From Pseudokineococcus lusitanus (GTDB lineage Bacteria > Actinomycetota > Actinomycetes > Actinomycetales > Quadrisphaeraceae): 64,000 nt of DNA. The position numbers and the translations under genes are program-made. Under the pieces are notes generated by a model. That model ran no database searches. It worked only from the letters and a program-made list of their open reading frames with translations, and had not been told where the DNA came from. The stretch covers positions 91,134 to 155,133 of the forward strand of contig NZ_RJKN01000009.1 in assembly GCF_003751265.1 (NCBI RefSeq), in the 5' to 3' direction. Of the stretch, positions 40,321 through 48,019 are shown piece by piece. Each line of letters begins with the position of its first letter. Position 1 is the first letter of the stretch.

Positions 40321-41974
40321 GACCTCCCGTCGCCGACTGCCCTCCCTCGGGGTCGCCGGCCGGCTCGTCGTCGCCGTCGTGGCGGCAGCCGCGCTCGGCA
40401 TGCTCGTCGCCGGCCTCGTCGCGCTGTGGGTCCAGGAGCGGGTCGTGGAGCGCCGGGTGGACGCCTCGCTGGTCCAGGAGGTCGAGGAGCTCCGAGCCGC
40501 CGCGGCGGGCCGGCAGGACGGTGACCTCGTGTACTCCGACGTCACAGAGCTCCTGTCGGACGTGCTGCGTCAGAACGTCCCCGACTCCGGCGAGGGCAAC
40601 ATGGTCCTCGTCGACGGGGAGATCGCCCTCCTGCCCGGGGGCCAGCGGACCCTGCGGCTGGAGGAGCTCCCCGAGCTCCAGCGGCGGGTGGCCGGCCTGG
40701 CGGCCGCCGACGACCCCGTGATCGGCTCCCTCGTCGCCGACGTCGACGGCACCCCCACCGACCTGCGCTACGTCGCCGTCCCCGTCAGCGTCCCCGGCGA
40801 CGCCCGGACCGGCGTCCTCGTCACCGCCGTCGACGTCGACGCCGCCCGCGCGCAGGTGCGCAGCGGCGCGGCCGCCTACCTGCTGGCGTCCCTCGCGGCG
40901 CTCGCCATCGTCGCGCTCGTGGGCAGCGCCGTCGCCGGCCGGCTCCTGCGCCCGCTGCAGCTGCTGTCCGACACCGCCCGTCGGCTCACCGAGGAGGACC
41001 TCTCGCAGCGCATCCCGGTGCGCGGCCACGACGAGGTCTCCGCGCTGACCCGCACCGTCAACGGCATGCTCGAGCGCCTCGAGCGGGCCTTCGTCGGCCA
41101 GCGCCAGCTCCTCGACGACGTCGGCCACGAGCTGCGGACGCCGCTCACCGTCGTACGCGGGCACGTCGAGCTCATGGACCCGGAGGACCCGGCGGACGTC
41201 CGCGAGACGCAGGAGCTCGCGCTCGACGAGCTCGACCGCATGCACCGGCTCGTCGACGACCTCGTCCTCCTCGCGCAGTCCCAGCGGCCCGACTTCCTGC
41301 GCTGGGGCGTCGTCGACGTCGACCAGGTCGTCGAGCGCACGCTCGACCGGGTGCGGGCGCTGGGGGACCGGCGCTGGCGGCTGGACGCCACGAGCGGTGT
41401 CAGCGTCCCGGGCGACAGCCAGCGGCTCGTGCAGGCGCTCATGCAGCTCACCTCGAACGCCGTGCGGCACACGGGGCCCGACGACGAGGTGGCGCTCGGC
41501 GCGGCCGTCGAGGGCGACGTCGTCCGCCTGTGGGTGCGCGACACCGGGCCCGGTGTCGCGGAGGCCGACAAGGAGCGGATCTTCGCCCGCGCGCAGCAGG
41601 GGCAGGCGCTCGCGCCGCGCCCGGCCGCCCGCGACGGGGAGACGGAGGCCGCCGCGCACGAGGGCTCCGGTCTGGGGCTCGCCATCGTCACCGCCATCGC
41701 GGAGGCGCACGGCGGCCGGGTCACGCTGTCGAGCACCGCGGGGGCGGGCGCGGTCTTCGCCGTCGAGCTGCCGCTGCCCCGCACCGCGGAGCCGGCGGCG
41801 GACGCCGACGACGTGGACGACACCGACGGGGCGGGCGAGGGGGACGCGCCGGCCGCCGCCGGGCCCGCGACCGCCACCCCGCCCTACGGTCTCCCCGTGA
41901 CCAGCCCCGGGCCCTCGAGCCGTGACGCCGTGACGGGCCCCGTCCCCACGCCCTCGGGGCGGGAGCGCCGGTGA
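40310..41974 (+). CDS. Sensor histidine kinase (OmpR-system type)
   Basis: Membrane sensor kinase of 554 residues. Transmembrane segments lie at about 18-42 and 184-210, enclosing an extracytoplasmic sensor domain of some 140 residues with no recognised fold. A HAMP domain follows (GRLLRPLQLLSDTARRLTEEDLSQRI), then HisKA with the phospho-acceptor His273 (VGHELRTPLT) and HATPase_c with QLTSNAVRHT (N box), DTGPGV (G1) and EGSGLGLAI (G2). A disordered Asp/Pro-rich tail of about 60 residues after the ATPase domain is unusual. It overlaps the acidic exported protein upstream and the response regulator downstream, so the three are one operon. Confidence 0.92.
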   Translation: MAAETSRRRLPSLGVAGRLVVAVVAAAALGMLVAGLVALWVQERVVERRVDASLVQEVEELRAAAAGRQDGDLVYSDVTELLSDVLRQNVPDSGEGNMVLVDGEIALLPGGQRTLRLEELPELQRRVAGLAAADDPVIGSLVADVDGTPTDLRYVAVPVSVPGDARTGVLVTAVDVDAARAQVRSGAAAYLLASLAALAIVALVGSAVAGRLLRPLQLLSDTARRLTEEDLSQRIPVRGHDEVSALTRTVNGMLERLERAFVGQRQLLDDVGHELRTPLTVVRGHVELMDPEDPADVRETQELALDELDRMHRLVDDLVLLAQSQRPDFLRWGVVDVDQVVERTLDRVRALGDRRWRLDATSGVSVPGDSQRLVQALMQLTSNAVRHTGPDDEVALGAAVEGDVVRLWVRDTGPGVAEADKERIFARAQQGQALAPRPAARDGETEAAAHEGSGLGLAIVTAIAEAHGGRVTLSSTAGAGAVFAVELPLPRTAEPAADADDVDDTDGAGEGDAPAAAGPATATPPYGLPVTSPGPSSRDAVTGPVPTPSGRERR

Positions 41975-42639
41975 GCGTCGTCCTCGTCGCCGAGGACGAG
42001 CCGCGCATCGCGTCCTTCGTCGCCAAGGGGCTGCGCGCCGCCGGCTACACGCCGCTCGTCGTGGGCGACGGCGCGTCGGCGCTCGACCACGCGCTCGACG
42101 GCGACGTGGCGCTGGTCGTCCTCGACATCGGCCTGCCGGTGATGGACGGCTTCGAGGTGCTGCGACGCCTGCGCGAGCGCGGGAGCACCGTGCCGGTCGT
42201 CGTCCTCACCGCCCGGGGCTCGCTCGACGACACGGTGGCCGGCCTCGAGGGCGGGGCGGACGACTACATGGCCAAGCCCTTCCGCTTCGAGGAGCTCCTC
42301 GCGCGGATCCGCCTGCGCCTGCGCGAGTCCCGTCCGGAACCGGCCACGACGTTGCGGGCGGGCGACCTCGAGCTCGACCTGCGCACCCGTCGGCTGTCCG
42401 TCGGCGGCGGCGAGGGCAAGGAGCTGTCGGCCCGGGAGTTCGGGCTCGCCGAGACCTTCCTGCGCCACCCGGGGCAGGTCCTCACCCGCGAGCAGCTCCT
42501 CTCGCGGGTCTGGGGCTACGACTTCGACCCGGGCTCGAACGTCGTCGACGTCTACGTCGGCTACCTGCGGCGCAAGCTCGGCCCGGGACGCCTCGCCACG
42601 GTGCGCGGCATGGGCTACCGGCTGGACCCGCAGGGCTGA
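41971..42639 (+). CDS. OmpR-family response regulator
   Basis: DNA-binding regulator of 222 residues, partner of the preceding kinase. The receiver domain has EDEPR, the phosphorylated Asp52 (VVLDIGLPVMDG), the switch threonine (VVLTARG) and the lysine (MAKPFRFEEL). The C-terminal winged helix shows LSAREFGLAETFLRHPGQVLTREQLLSRVWGYDFDPGSNVVDVYVGYLRRKLG, as in OmpR/PhoB regulators. GTG at 41971 overlaps the kinase stop (GTGA). A possible binding site is the TCTCA direct repeat at 39748-39763. Confidence 0.94.
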   Translation: MSVVLVAEDEPRIASFVAKGLRAAGYTPLVVGDGASALDHALDGDVALVVLDIGLPVMDGFEVLRRLRERGSTVPVVVLTARGSLDDTVAGLEGGADDYMAKPFRFEELLARIRLRLRESRPEPATTLRAGDLELDLRTRRLSVGGGEGKELSAREFGLAETFLRHPGQVLTREQLLSRVWGYDFDPGSNVVDVYVGYLRRKLGPGRLATVRGMGYRLDPQG

Positions 42640-42643
42640 CGGC

Positions 42644-43564
42644 GTGGGGGCACGGGGCCGGGACGGCCGGAGGACGGGGACGGCCCTCGTCGTCGGCCTC
42701 CTCCTCGTGCCGACCGCCTGCAGCGACGGCGTCCCCGGGCCGTCGTCGGGACCGGGCACCGCCGTGCCGGACCCGGGCGCCGACCTGGTCGTCGAGGTGC
42801 TGCAGCCGCGGTCGGCGGTCGCCGCCGGCGGCATGGTGCTGCGGGTCGTCCCCACGGGGACGACGCCGCTCGTCGTCCGCGGCGCCGCCCTCACGGGTGG
42901 GCCGCTCGTCGACGGCGCCCGCTGGGAGGCCGACGACGGCCCCCGTCGCGTCCGCCCCGGCCGCGCGCTGCAGCTGGACCTCGGCTCCCCCGCCACCGGC
43001 TGCCCCGCGGCGTCGGCGGGCCCGGTGGTGGCCCACCTCGAGGTCGGCGGCGAGGGCTCCGACGACGCGGTGACCGTCGACCTCGTGCCCGGTGACCCGC
43101 ACGACCTGCTCGCCCGGACGGCCGCCACCGCGTGCCGGGCGGAGGAGGTCGCGGCCGTCGCCGCCGTGCGGCTCGACGCGGTCGAGCCGCCGGCCGCCGC
43201 AGAGGACCCCGCCGTCGTCGTCGTCCGCGTCGACCCGGAGCCCGACGGCCGCGGCACGCTCGACGTCCGGGCCGTCGGGAGCACGCCGCTGGTGTCGCCC
43301 GTCGGGCCGGACGGCCGTCCGGCGACGACGGCGCCGGTGGGTGCCCGCGTCGCCGCCGGCGACGAGCCACTGCTGCTCCGTGTCCCCGTCGTGCCCACGC
43401 GGTGCGACGCGCACGCGCTCGCCGAGGACAAGGTGGGGACGCTCGTCCCCCTCGAGGTCGCGGTGGACGACGGCCCCGCCGGCCGGCTGCTCCTGCCCGT
43501 CACGCCGGACGTCGCGGCCGACCTCGTCGGGTGGGTGGCGCGGCGCTGCGGGCTCGCGGGCTGA
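42644..43564 (+). CDS. Hypothetical lipoprotein
   Basis: Predicted lipoprotein of 306 residues with no recognised domain. A basic start (RGRDGRRTG) is followed by a short hydrophobic core and a lipobox-like VPTACS, so the mature protein should begin at Cys27. It appears to hold two similar beta-rich halves (residues about 45-150 and 165-300), each with an acidic stretch, a CxxA/CDAH-type cysteine and a hydrophobic VVV(R/E)V strand; immunoglobulin-like folds are possible. It starts five bases after the response regulator stop, so it likely belongs to that operon and may be an output or a co-sensor. Confidence 0.65.
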   Translation: MGARGRDGRRTGTALVVGLLLVPTACSDGVPGPSSGPGTAVPDPGADLVVEVLQPRSAVAAGGMVLRVVPTGTTPLVVRGAALTGGPLVDGARWEADDGPRRVRPGRALQLDLGSPATGCPAASAGPVVAHLEVGGEGSDDAVTVDLVPGDPHDLLARTAATACRAEEVAAVAAVRLDAVEPPAAAEDPAVVVVRVDPEPDGRGTLDVRAVGSTPLVSPVGPDGRPATTAPVGARVAAGDEPLLLRVPVVPTRCDAHALAEDKVGTLVPLEVAVDDGPAGRLLLPVTPDVAADLVGWVARRCGLAG

Positions 43565-43663
43565 CCCGGCGGGCGCCGGGCGTCGTCCTGACGCGCCGTC
43601 CGCTGCGCCGGCCCCCATGATCGTGGTCGTGGAGCCTCCGCCGCGCGCGACCCGGGACGCCCG

Positions 43664-43984
43664 GTGAGCAGCGGCACGCCCGGGGCCGTCACCCTCGAGG
43701 AGGGCGGCAGCCTGCTGCGGCTCGTCGGCGAGGTGGACCTCGACGTCGTCCAGCGGCTCCCGGCGGGGACCCGTGACGCCCTCGCCGACGTGCGGGTCGC
43801 GGACGTCGGCGGGCTGACCTTCCTCGACTCGACCGGCATGCACCTCCTCGTCGTCGCGGCCGTGGCCGCGCGGGGCCGCGGCGAGCGGCTGCGCCTGCGG
43901 GGCACGACGACGTCGACCGCGGAGCTCGTCCGCCTCGTGGGCCTCGAGGACATGTTCGAGAGCGAGCCCGCCGCCGACGCCTGA
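43664..43984 (+). CDS. STAS-domain anti-anti-sigma-like protein
   Basis: Single STAS domain of 106 residues, the fold used by SpoIIAA/RsbV proteins to bind and neutralise an anti-sigma kinase. The LTFLDSTGMHLLVVAAVAARGRG block contains the serine that is phosphorylated in the family (DST), and LVRLVGLEDMFE is the usual last helix. The first part (VTLEEGGSLLRLVGEVDLDVVQRL) is shorter than in RsbV. There is no anti-sigma kinase or sigma-B-type gene beside it, so its partner is elsewhere. GTG at 43664 lies about 100 bases after the lipoprotein stop. Confidence 0.82.
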   Translation: MSSGTPGAVTLEEGGSLLRLVGEVDLDVVQRLPAGTRDALADVRVADVGGLTFLDSTGMHLLVVAAVAARGRGERLRLRGTTTSTAELVRLVGLEDMFESEPAADA

Positions 43985-44051
43985 CGACCTCGGCCCGACG
44001 GGCTGTGCCGTCCGGCTGACAGGCCGGCCACCCCTGCCCGAGGCTGCCCTC

Positions 44052-44330
44052 GTGACCTGGAGCAGCACCGACGCCCGCGTCCGGCGCCCGTGGGTCGCGG
44101 CGGCGGCGGCGCTCGTCGCGGCGGTCCTCCTCGCCCCCGTCGGCGGCTGGTCGGGCTGCGCGGGCGGGGCGGGCGGCTGCGTCGGGCGGACGCGCCTGCT
44201 CGTCGGCCCGGACGTCCCGACGTCGTGGCACGCCCCCGTGCTCGTCGTCGGTGCGCTCGCGGCCGGCGCCGGGGCCTGGTTGCTGCTCACCGTGGTGGCC
44301 CGCCGGGCCGCCCGCCGCGAGGGTCGGTGA
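44052..44330 (+). CDS. Small membrane protein with two segments
   Basis: Predicted 92-residue membrane protein of unknown function. Two hydrophobic segments (about residues 14-30 and 62-82) flank an outside loop with two cysteines (GWSGCAGGAGGCVGRTR) that could form a disulfide, and the C-terminus is basic (ARRAARREGR). The GTG at 44052 is weakly supported. Its stop overlaps the earliest possible start (GTG at 44327) of the following lipoprotein, so the two genes may be coupled. Confidence 0.6.
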   Translation: MTWSSTDARVRRPWVAAAAALVAAVLLAPVGGWSGCAGGAGGCVGRTRLLVGPDVPTSWHAPVLVVGALAAGAGAWLLLTVVARRAARREGR

Positions 44331-44383
44331 CCGGGACGGCCGACCCGGGGAACCGTCGACCCGCCGGCCCGCGTCGCAGCGGC

Positions 44384-45280
44384 ATGCGACGGCGGGGCTA
44401 CGGCGTGACGGCGGTGCTGGTGCTGACGACCGGGTGCGGGACGCTCCCTGCCGCGGACGTCGGCCCGCCCGGCTCCCCCGCCCCCGGCGGGACCGACCGC
44501 CCCGACGTCGTGGTGACCACCGGTCAGCCGGTGACGGTGCTCGACGACGGCGACGGTCCGGAGGCCTGCCTGGGCGCCGTCATGACCTCCCTCCCGCCGC
44601 AGTGCGGGGGCACCCCCCTCGTCGGGTGGGAGTGGGCCGACCACGACGGGCAGTACGAGACGCAGGCCGGGGTGCGGTGGGGCGGCTTCCTCCTCACCGG
44701 CCCCTTCGACGGGACCCGCCTCACGGTCGCGGAGGCCGTGCCCGCCGCCGCGTGGACGGGGACGCCCCCGCCCCCGCCGACGTGGGACTTCTCCCCGCCG
44801 TGCCCCGTCCCGCCCGGCGGGTGGTCGACGGAGCGGATGCCGCTCTTCGCGGAGGACGTCGTCTTCCGGGCGGCCGAGGCCCGCCCGGACTACGCCGGCG
44901 GCTGGGTCGACGAGCGCGAGTCGTACGACCCACCGCCCGGGGAACCGGCCGCGGACGCCCCGGAGCCGCAGGTGCTCCCGCCGGTCGTCACCATCAGGGT
45001 CACGGGGGACCCGGCCGCGGCCGAGGCCGAGCTGCGCGAGGTGTGGGACGGCCCGCTGTGCGTGACGTCGGCCGAGCGGACGGAGGCCGAGCTGTCCGCC
45101 GTGCAGGCGTCGCTCTCGGAGGACCTCGGGGACGGGCTCCTGCTGGCCGCGAGCGACGTCCTCACCGGCACGGTCGAGGCCACGGTGACCTTCGACGACG
45201 GCACGCTCCAGGCGGCCCTCGACGAGCGGCACGGCGAGGGCGTCGTCCGGCTCACCTCGGCGCTCCTCCCGGTCGGCTGA
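44384..45280 (+). CDS. Lipoprotein of an unnamed family, copy A
   Basis: Predicted 298-residue lipoprotein, paralogous to the protein at 50237-51127. A short signal peptide MRRRGYGVTAVLVLTTGC ends in a lipobox (LTTGC). The mature protein has TVLDDGDGPEACLGAVMTSLPPQCGGTPL, a pair of cysteines in a conserved frame, then VGWEWADHDGQYE, a WGGFLLTGPFDGTRLTV strand, and PPVVTIRVTGDPAAAEAELREVWDGPLCV near the C-terminus. GTG at 44327 is an alternative start that overlaps the upstream stop and would give a longer basic n-region. It ends 8 bases before a strong hairpin. The pairing around an ABC/two-component block suggests an envelope-sensing or stress role; that is inference. Confidence 0.78.
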   Translation: MRRRGYGVTAVLVLTTGCGTLPAADVGPPGSPAPGGTDRPDVVVTTGQPVTVLDDGDGPEACLGAVMTSLPPQCGGTPLVGWEWADHDGQYETQAGVRWGGFLLTGPFDGTRLTVAEAVPAAAWTGTPPPPPTWDFSPPCPVPPGGWSTERMPLFAEDVVFRAAEARPDYAGGWVDERESYDPPPGEPAADAPEPQVLPPVVTIRVTGDPAAAEAELREVWDGPLCVTSAERTEAELSAVQASLSEDLGDGLLLAASDVLTGTVEATVTFDDGTLQAALDERHGEGVVRLTSALLPVG

Positions 45281-45288
45281 CGCCGCAC

Positions 45289-45316
45289 CGCCCCTCCTCC
45301 TCGAGGAGGAGGGGCG
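45289..45316. terminator. Strong 12-bp hairpin terminator
   Basis: A 28-base perfect palindrome (CGCCCCTCCTCC, TCGA, then its complement) 8 bases after the lipoprotein stop. It separates the lipoprotein transcript from the ABC operon starting at 45415. Confidence 0.85.
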
Positions 45317-45414
45317 CTCCCCGGTTCGTCCCGGCGGAGGTGCCGGGCCCCCGAGCCGCGTCCATAGCGTCGCCGCGAGGGCACGAGAGGTGCTCCGCGA
45401 GCGGAGGAGACGAC

Positions 45415-46350
45415 GTGATCGAGGTGCAGGCGCTGACCAAGCGCTACGGGACGACGACGGCGGTGGACGGGCTGTCCTTCACCGCCCGCCCGGGGGCGGT
45501 GACCGGCTTCCTCGGCCCCAACGGGGCGGGCAAGTCGACGACGATGCGGGTGGCCGTGGGCCTCGAGCGGCCGACGGCCGGCGGGGTCCTCGTCGACGGC
45601 CACCGCTACGCGGACCTCGCGGCGCCGGTCCGGTCGCTCGGGGCGATGCTCGACGCGCGGGCGGTCCACCCCGGGCTCACGGCACGTCGCCACCTGCGGG
45701 CGCTGGCCCGCACGCACGGCATCCCCCGCGCGCGGGTCGACGAGGTGGTCGGCCTCACCGGTCTGGAGGACGTCGCCGGGCGGCGCGTCCGCACCTTCTC
45801 GCTCGGCACGGGGCAACGGCTCGGCATCGCCGCGGCTCTGCTGGGCGACCCGGCGACCCTCCTGCTCGACGAGCCGATCAACGGGCTCGACGCGGACGGC
45901 GTCCTGTGGGTCCGCGGCCTGGTCCGGCGGATGGCGGCGGAGGGCCGCACCGTCCTGCTGTCGTCCCACCTCATGCACGAGCTCGCGCTCGTCGCCGACC
46001 GGGTGGTCGTCGTCGGCCGGGGACGGCTGCTCGCCGACACGACCCTCGACGAGCTCATGTCCCGTTCCGGTGGTGGCGGTCTCGTGACGGTCCGGTCCTC
46101 CGCGCCCTCGGTGCTGGCCGCCGCGCTGCTCTCCGGCGGCGCGCAGGTCGACGACGGCGGCGACGGGTCGCTCCACGTCCGGGGCGTCACCGGGGAGGAG
46201 GTCGGCGCGGTCGCCGCCCACGCCGGCGTCCCCCTCCTCGAGCTGGCCACCCGGGCCGGCTCCCTCGAGCAGGCCTACCTGACGCTCACCGCCGACGCGG
46301 TGGAGCACCGCTCGTCCAACGGGCGTCCCGTCGCCGGGGCCACCCGGTGA
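45415..46350 (+). CDS. ABC transporter ATP-binding protein
   Basis: Cytoplasmic ATPase of 311 residues for an exporter made with the next two genes. Walker A is GPNGAGKST (34-42), the signature is SLGTGQRLGIA, Walker B is TLLLDEPINGLDADG and the switch histidine is in LLSSHLMHEL. A C-terminal extension of about 95 residues after the ABC core (SRSGGGGLVTVRSSAPSVLAAALL...) is typical of BcrA/DrrA-type exporters linked to antibiotic or peptide resistance. GTG at 45415 has a clear ribosome site (GGAGGA). Its stop overlaps the first permease. The control system is presumably the two-component pair directly downstream. Confidence 0.9.
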   Translation: MIEVQALTKRYGTTTAVDGLSFTARPGAVTGFLGPNGAGKSTTMRVAVGLERPTAGGVLVDGHRYADLAAPVRSLGAMLDARAVHPGLTARRHLRALARTHGIPRARVDEVVGLTGLEDVAGRRVRTFSLGTGQRLGIAAALLGDPATLLLDEPINGLDADGVLWVRGLVRRMAAEGRTVLLSSHLMHELALVADRVVVVGRGRLLADTTLDELMSRSGGGGLVTVRSSAPSVLAAALLSGGAQVDDGGDGSLHVRGVTGEEVGAVAAHAGVPLLELATRAGSLEQAYLTLTADAVEHRSSNGRPVAGATR

Positions 46351-47213
46351 GCGCCGGCACGACCACCGTTCCGGGGCCCGCGCTGTCCACCCCCGGGCGG
46401 TACCGCGACGCCGGCCCGACGGCGCGGCGCGTCGTCGCCGCCGAGTGGGCCCGGACCACGGGCCTGCGCTCCACCGCGGTCCTCGCCCTGGCGGCCGCGG
46501 GGTGCTCCGGCGTCCTCACCGCCCTCTTCGCCGGGTCCGCCGCCGGCGACCCCGGCTTCGACCCGACCCGGCACCTGACGGAGGCGGCGCCGCTCACGGC
46601 CGTCCTCCTGCTCGTGCTGGGCGTCCGGCTCGGCACGGCCGACTTCCGCACCGGGGCCTTCCGGACGACGTACGTCGCCGTCCCGCGCCGCCTCCTCGTC
46701 CTGGCCGCCCAGGTCGTCGTCACGGCGGCGCTCGCCGGCCTGGTCGCCGTCGCCGCCGTCGGGGCGGCCGTGGTGGGCGTCCTGCCCGCCGGGGCCTCGC
46801 GGGGGATGCTCCCCGACCTCCTCGGCGACGGCATGCCCCGGGAGCTGGCCGCCTCCGCCGTGCACCTCGTCGCCATGGCCCTGCTCGGGCTCGGCGTGGG
46901 CGCCCTGGTCCGCCGTGCCGTCCCCGCCCTGGTGGCCGTCCTGGGGGCCGTGCTGGTCGCCCCCCTGCTCCTCGGTGTAGCCGCGGACCTCGCGTCCGAC
47001 CCCCTTGCCGAGTCCCGGGAGCCGGCGGGGCAGGTCGAGGAGCAGCCCCTGGCGCTCACGCCCGTCGACGCCGGCGCACGGCTCGCCGAGGCCGCCGCCG
47101 GGAGCGCGACGGAGCCCGGCGACCTGCTCGGCCCGGCGGGCGTGCTGGCCGCCTGGGTGGTCCTGCCGCTGGTCGGCGCCGCGGTCCGGCTGCGGCGGTC
47201 CGACCTGTGCTGA
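46347..47213 (+). CDS. ABC transporter permease 1
   Basis: Membrane protein of 288 residues with about six hydrophobic segments, the partner of the ATPase before it. It begins with a hydrophilic tail and ARRVVAAEWARTTGLRSTAVLAL, the coupling-helix-like start seen in BcrB-type permeases, and contains GTADFRTGAFRTTYVAVPRRLLVLAAQ, a motif shared with the next protein. A soluble stretch of about 50 residues lies before the last segment. GTG at 46347 overlaps the ATPase stop (GTGA). The two permeases probably form a heterodimer. Confidence 0.82.
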   Translation: MSAGTTTVPGPALSTPGRYRDAGPTARRVVAAEWARTTGLRSTAVLALAAAGCSGVLTALFAGSAAGDPGFDPTRHLTEAAPLTAVLLLVLGVRLGTADFRTGAFRTTYVAVPRRLLVLAAQVVVTAALAGLVAVAAVGAAVVGVLPAGASRGMLPDLLGDGMPRELAASAVHLVAMALLGLGVGALVRRAVPALVAVLGAVLVAPLLLGVAADLASDPLAESREPAGQVEEQPLALTPVDAGARLAEAAAGSATEPGDLLGPAGVLAAWVVLPLVGAAVRLRRSDLC

Positions 47214-48019
47214 CGTCGGCCCCGACCGGCCCGGGCCGTGCCGGTGGGACGGACGGGCAGCCGGTCGCCGCGGTCACGCCCCTCCGCGTGCTCGCCTCCG
47301 AGGCGACGAAGCTGGTCGGCGCGGTGTGGTGGCCCTGGCTGCTCGGCGGCACCGTCGTCGTCACCGTGGCGGTCACCCTCGTGCTCGCGTCGTTCGTGCG
47401 ACCGGAGGAGGGCGTCCCCGCGGCGCAGGTGCTCACCGCCGGCCACCCGGTGCTCGCGCTCGGCCTCCTGGGCCTCGGGGTCCTCGTGGGAGCCGGGGAC
47501 TTCACCACCGGCGCCGCGACGTCGACGTACCTGGCCGTGCCCCGCCGTCTGCCCGTCCTCGGCGCCCAGGCCGTCCTCACCACCGGCGCAGCCGTCCTCA
47601 CCGGGTCGCTCGCCGCCGCGGGCGCGGCCGTCGTCACCGACGGCGCCCGGGCCCGCGCCCTGCCCGGCGCACTGCCCGGCCCCGACCACCTGACGACCGT
47701 CGGGGCCGGCGTGGGTCTCGTGCTGCACGGGACGGGGCTCGCCCTCCTGGCCCTGGGCCTGGCCGTGCTCGTCCGCCGCCCCGGGCCGGCGCTCGTCGGG
47801 CCGGTCGTCCTGCTGCTGCTCGTGGACCCGCTGCTCGCGGCGGGCGCGGGACCGGTGACCGACGTCGTCCGGGGGCTGCTGCCGGCCGCCGGGACCGCGA
47901 TGCTCACGGAGGCCGGGCCGCCCGTCGGGCCGCTGCGCGGCGGGCTCGTCCTCGCCGGCTGGGTGGCCGTCGTCACGGCTGCGGCGGCGTGGCGGCTGCG
48001 CACCCGGGACGTCACCTGA
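47207..48019 (+). CDS. ABC transporter permease 2
   Basis: Membrane protein of 270 residues with about six hydrophobic segments, paralogous to permease 1: both open with (A/S)E(W/A)...K-type tails and both carry the block GxxDFxTGAxxxTYxAVPRRxxVLxAQ after the second segment. GTG at 47207 overlaps the previous gene by seven bases. An in-frame TGA at 48017-48019 overlaps the ATG of the following kinase. It has no soluble domain of its own, so recognition of a substrate, if any, should be by the membrane part or by the neighbouring lipoproteins. Confidence 0.8.
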   Translation: MLTSAPTGPGRAGGTDGQPVAAVTPLRVLASEATKLVGAVWWPWLLGGTVVVTVAVTLVLASFVRPEEGVPAAQVLTAGHPVLALGLLGLGVLVGAGDFTTGAATSTYLAVPRRLPVLGAQAVLTTGAAVLTGSLAAAGAAVVTDGARARALPGALPGPDHLTTVGAGVGLVLHGTGLALLALGLAVLVRRPGPALVGPVVLLLLVDPLLAAGAGPVTDVVRGLLPAAGTAMLTEAGPPVGPLRGGLVLAGWVAVVTAAAAWRLRTRDVT

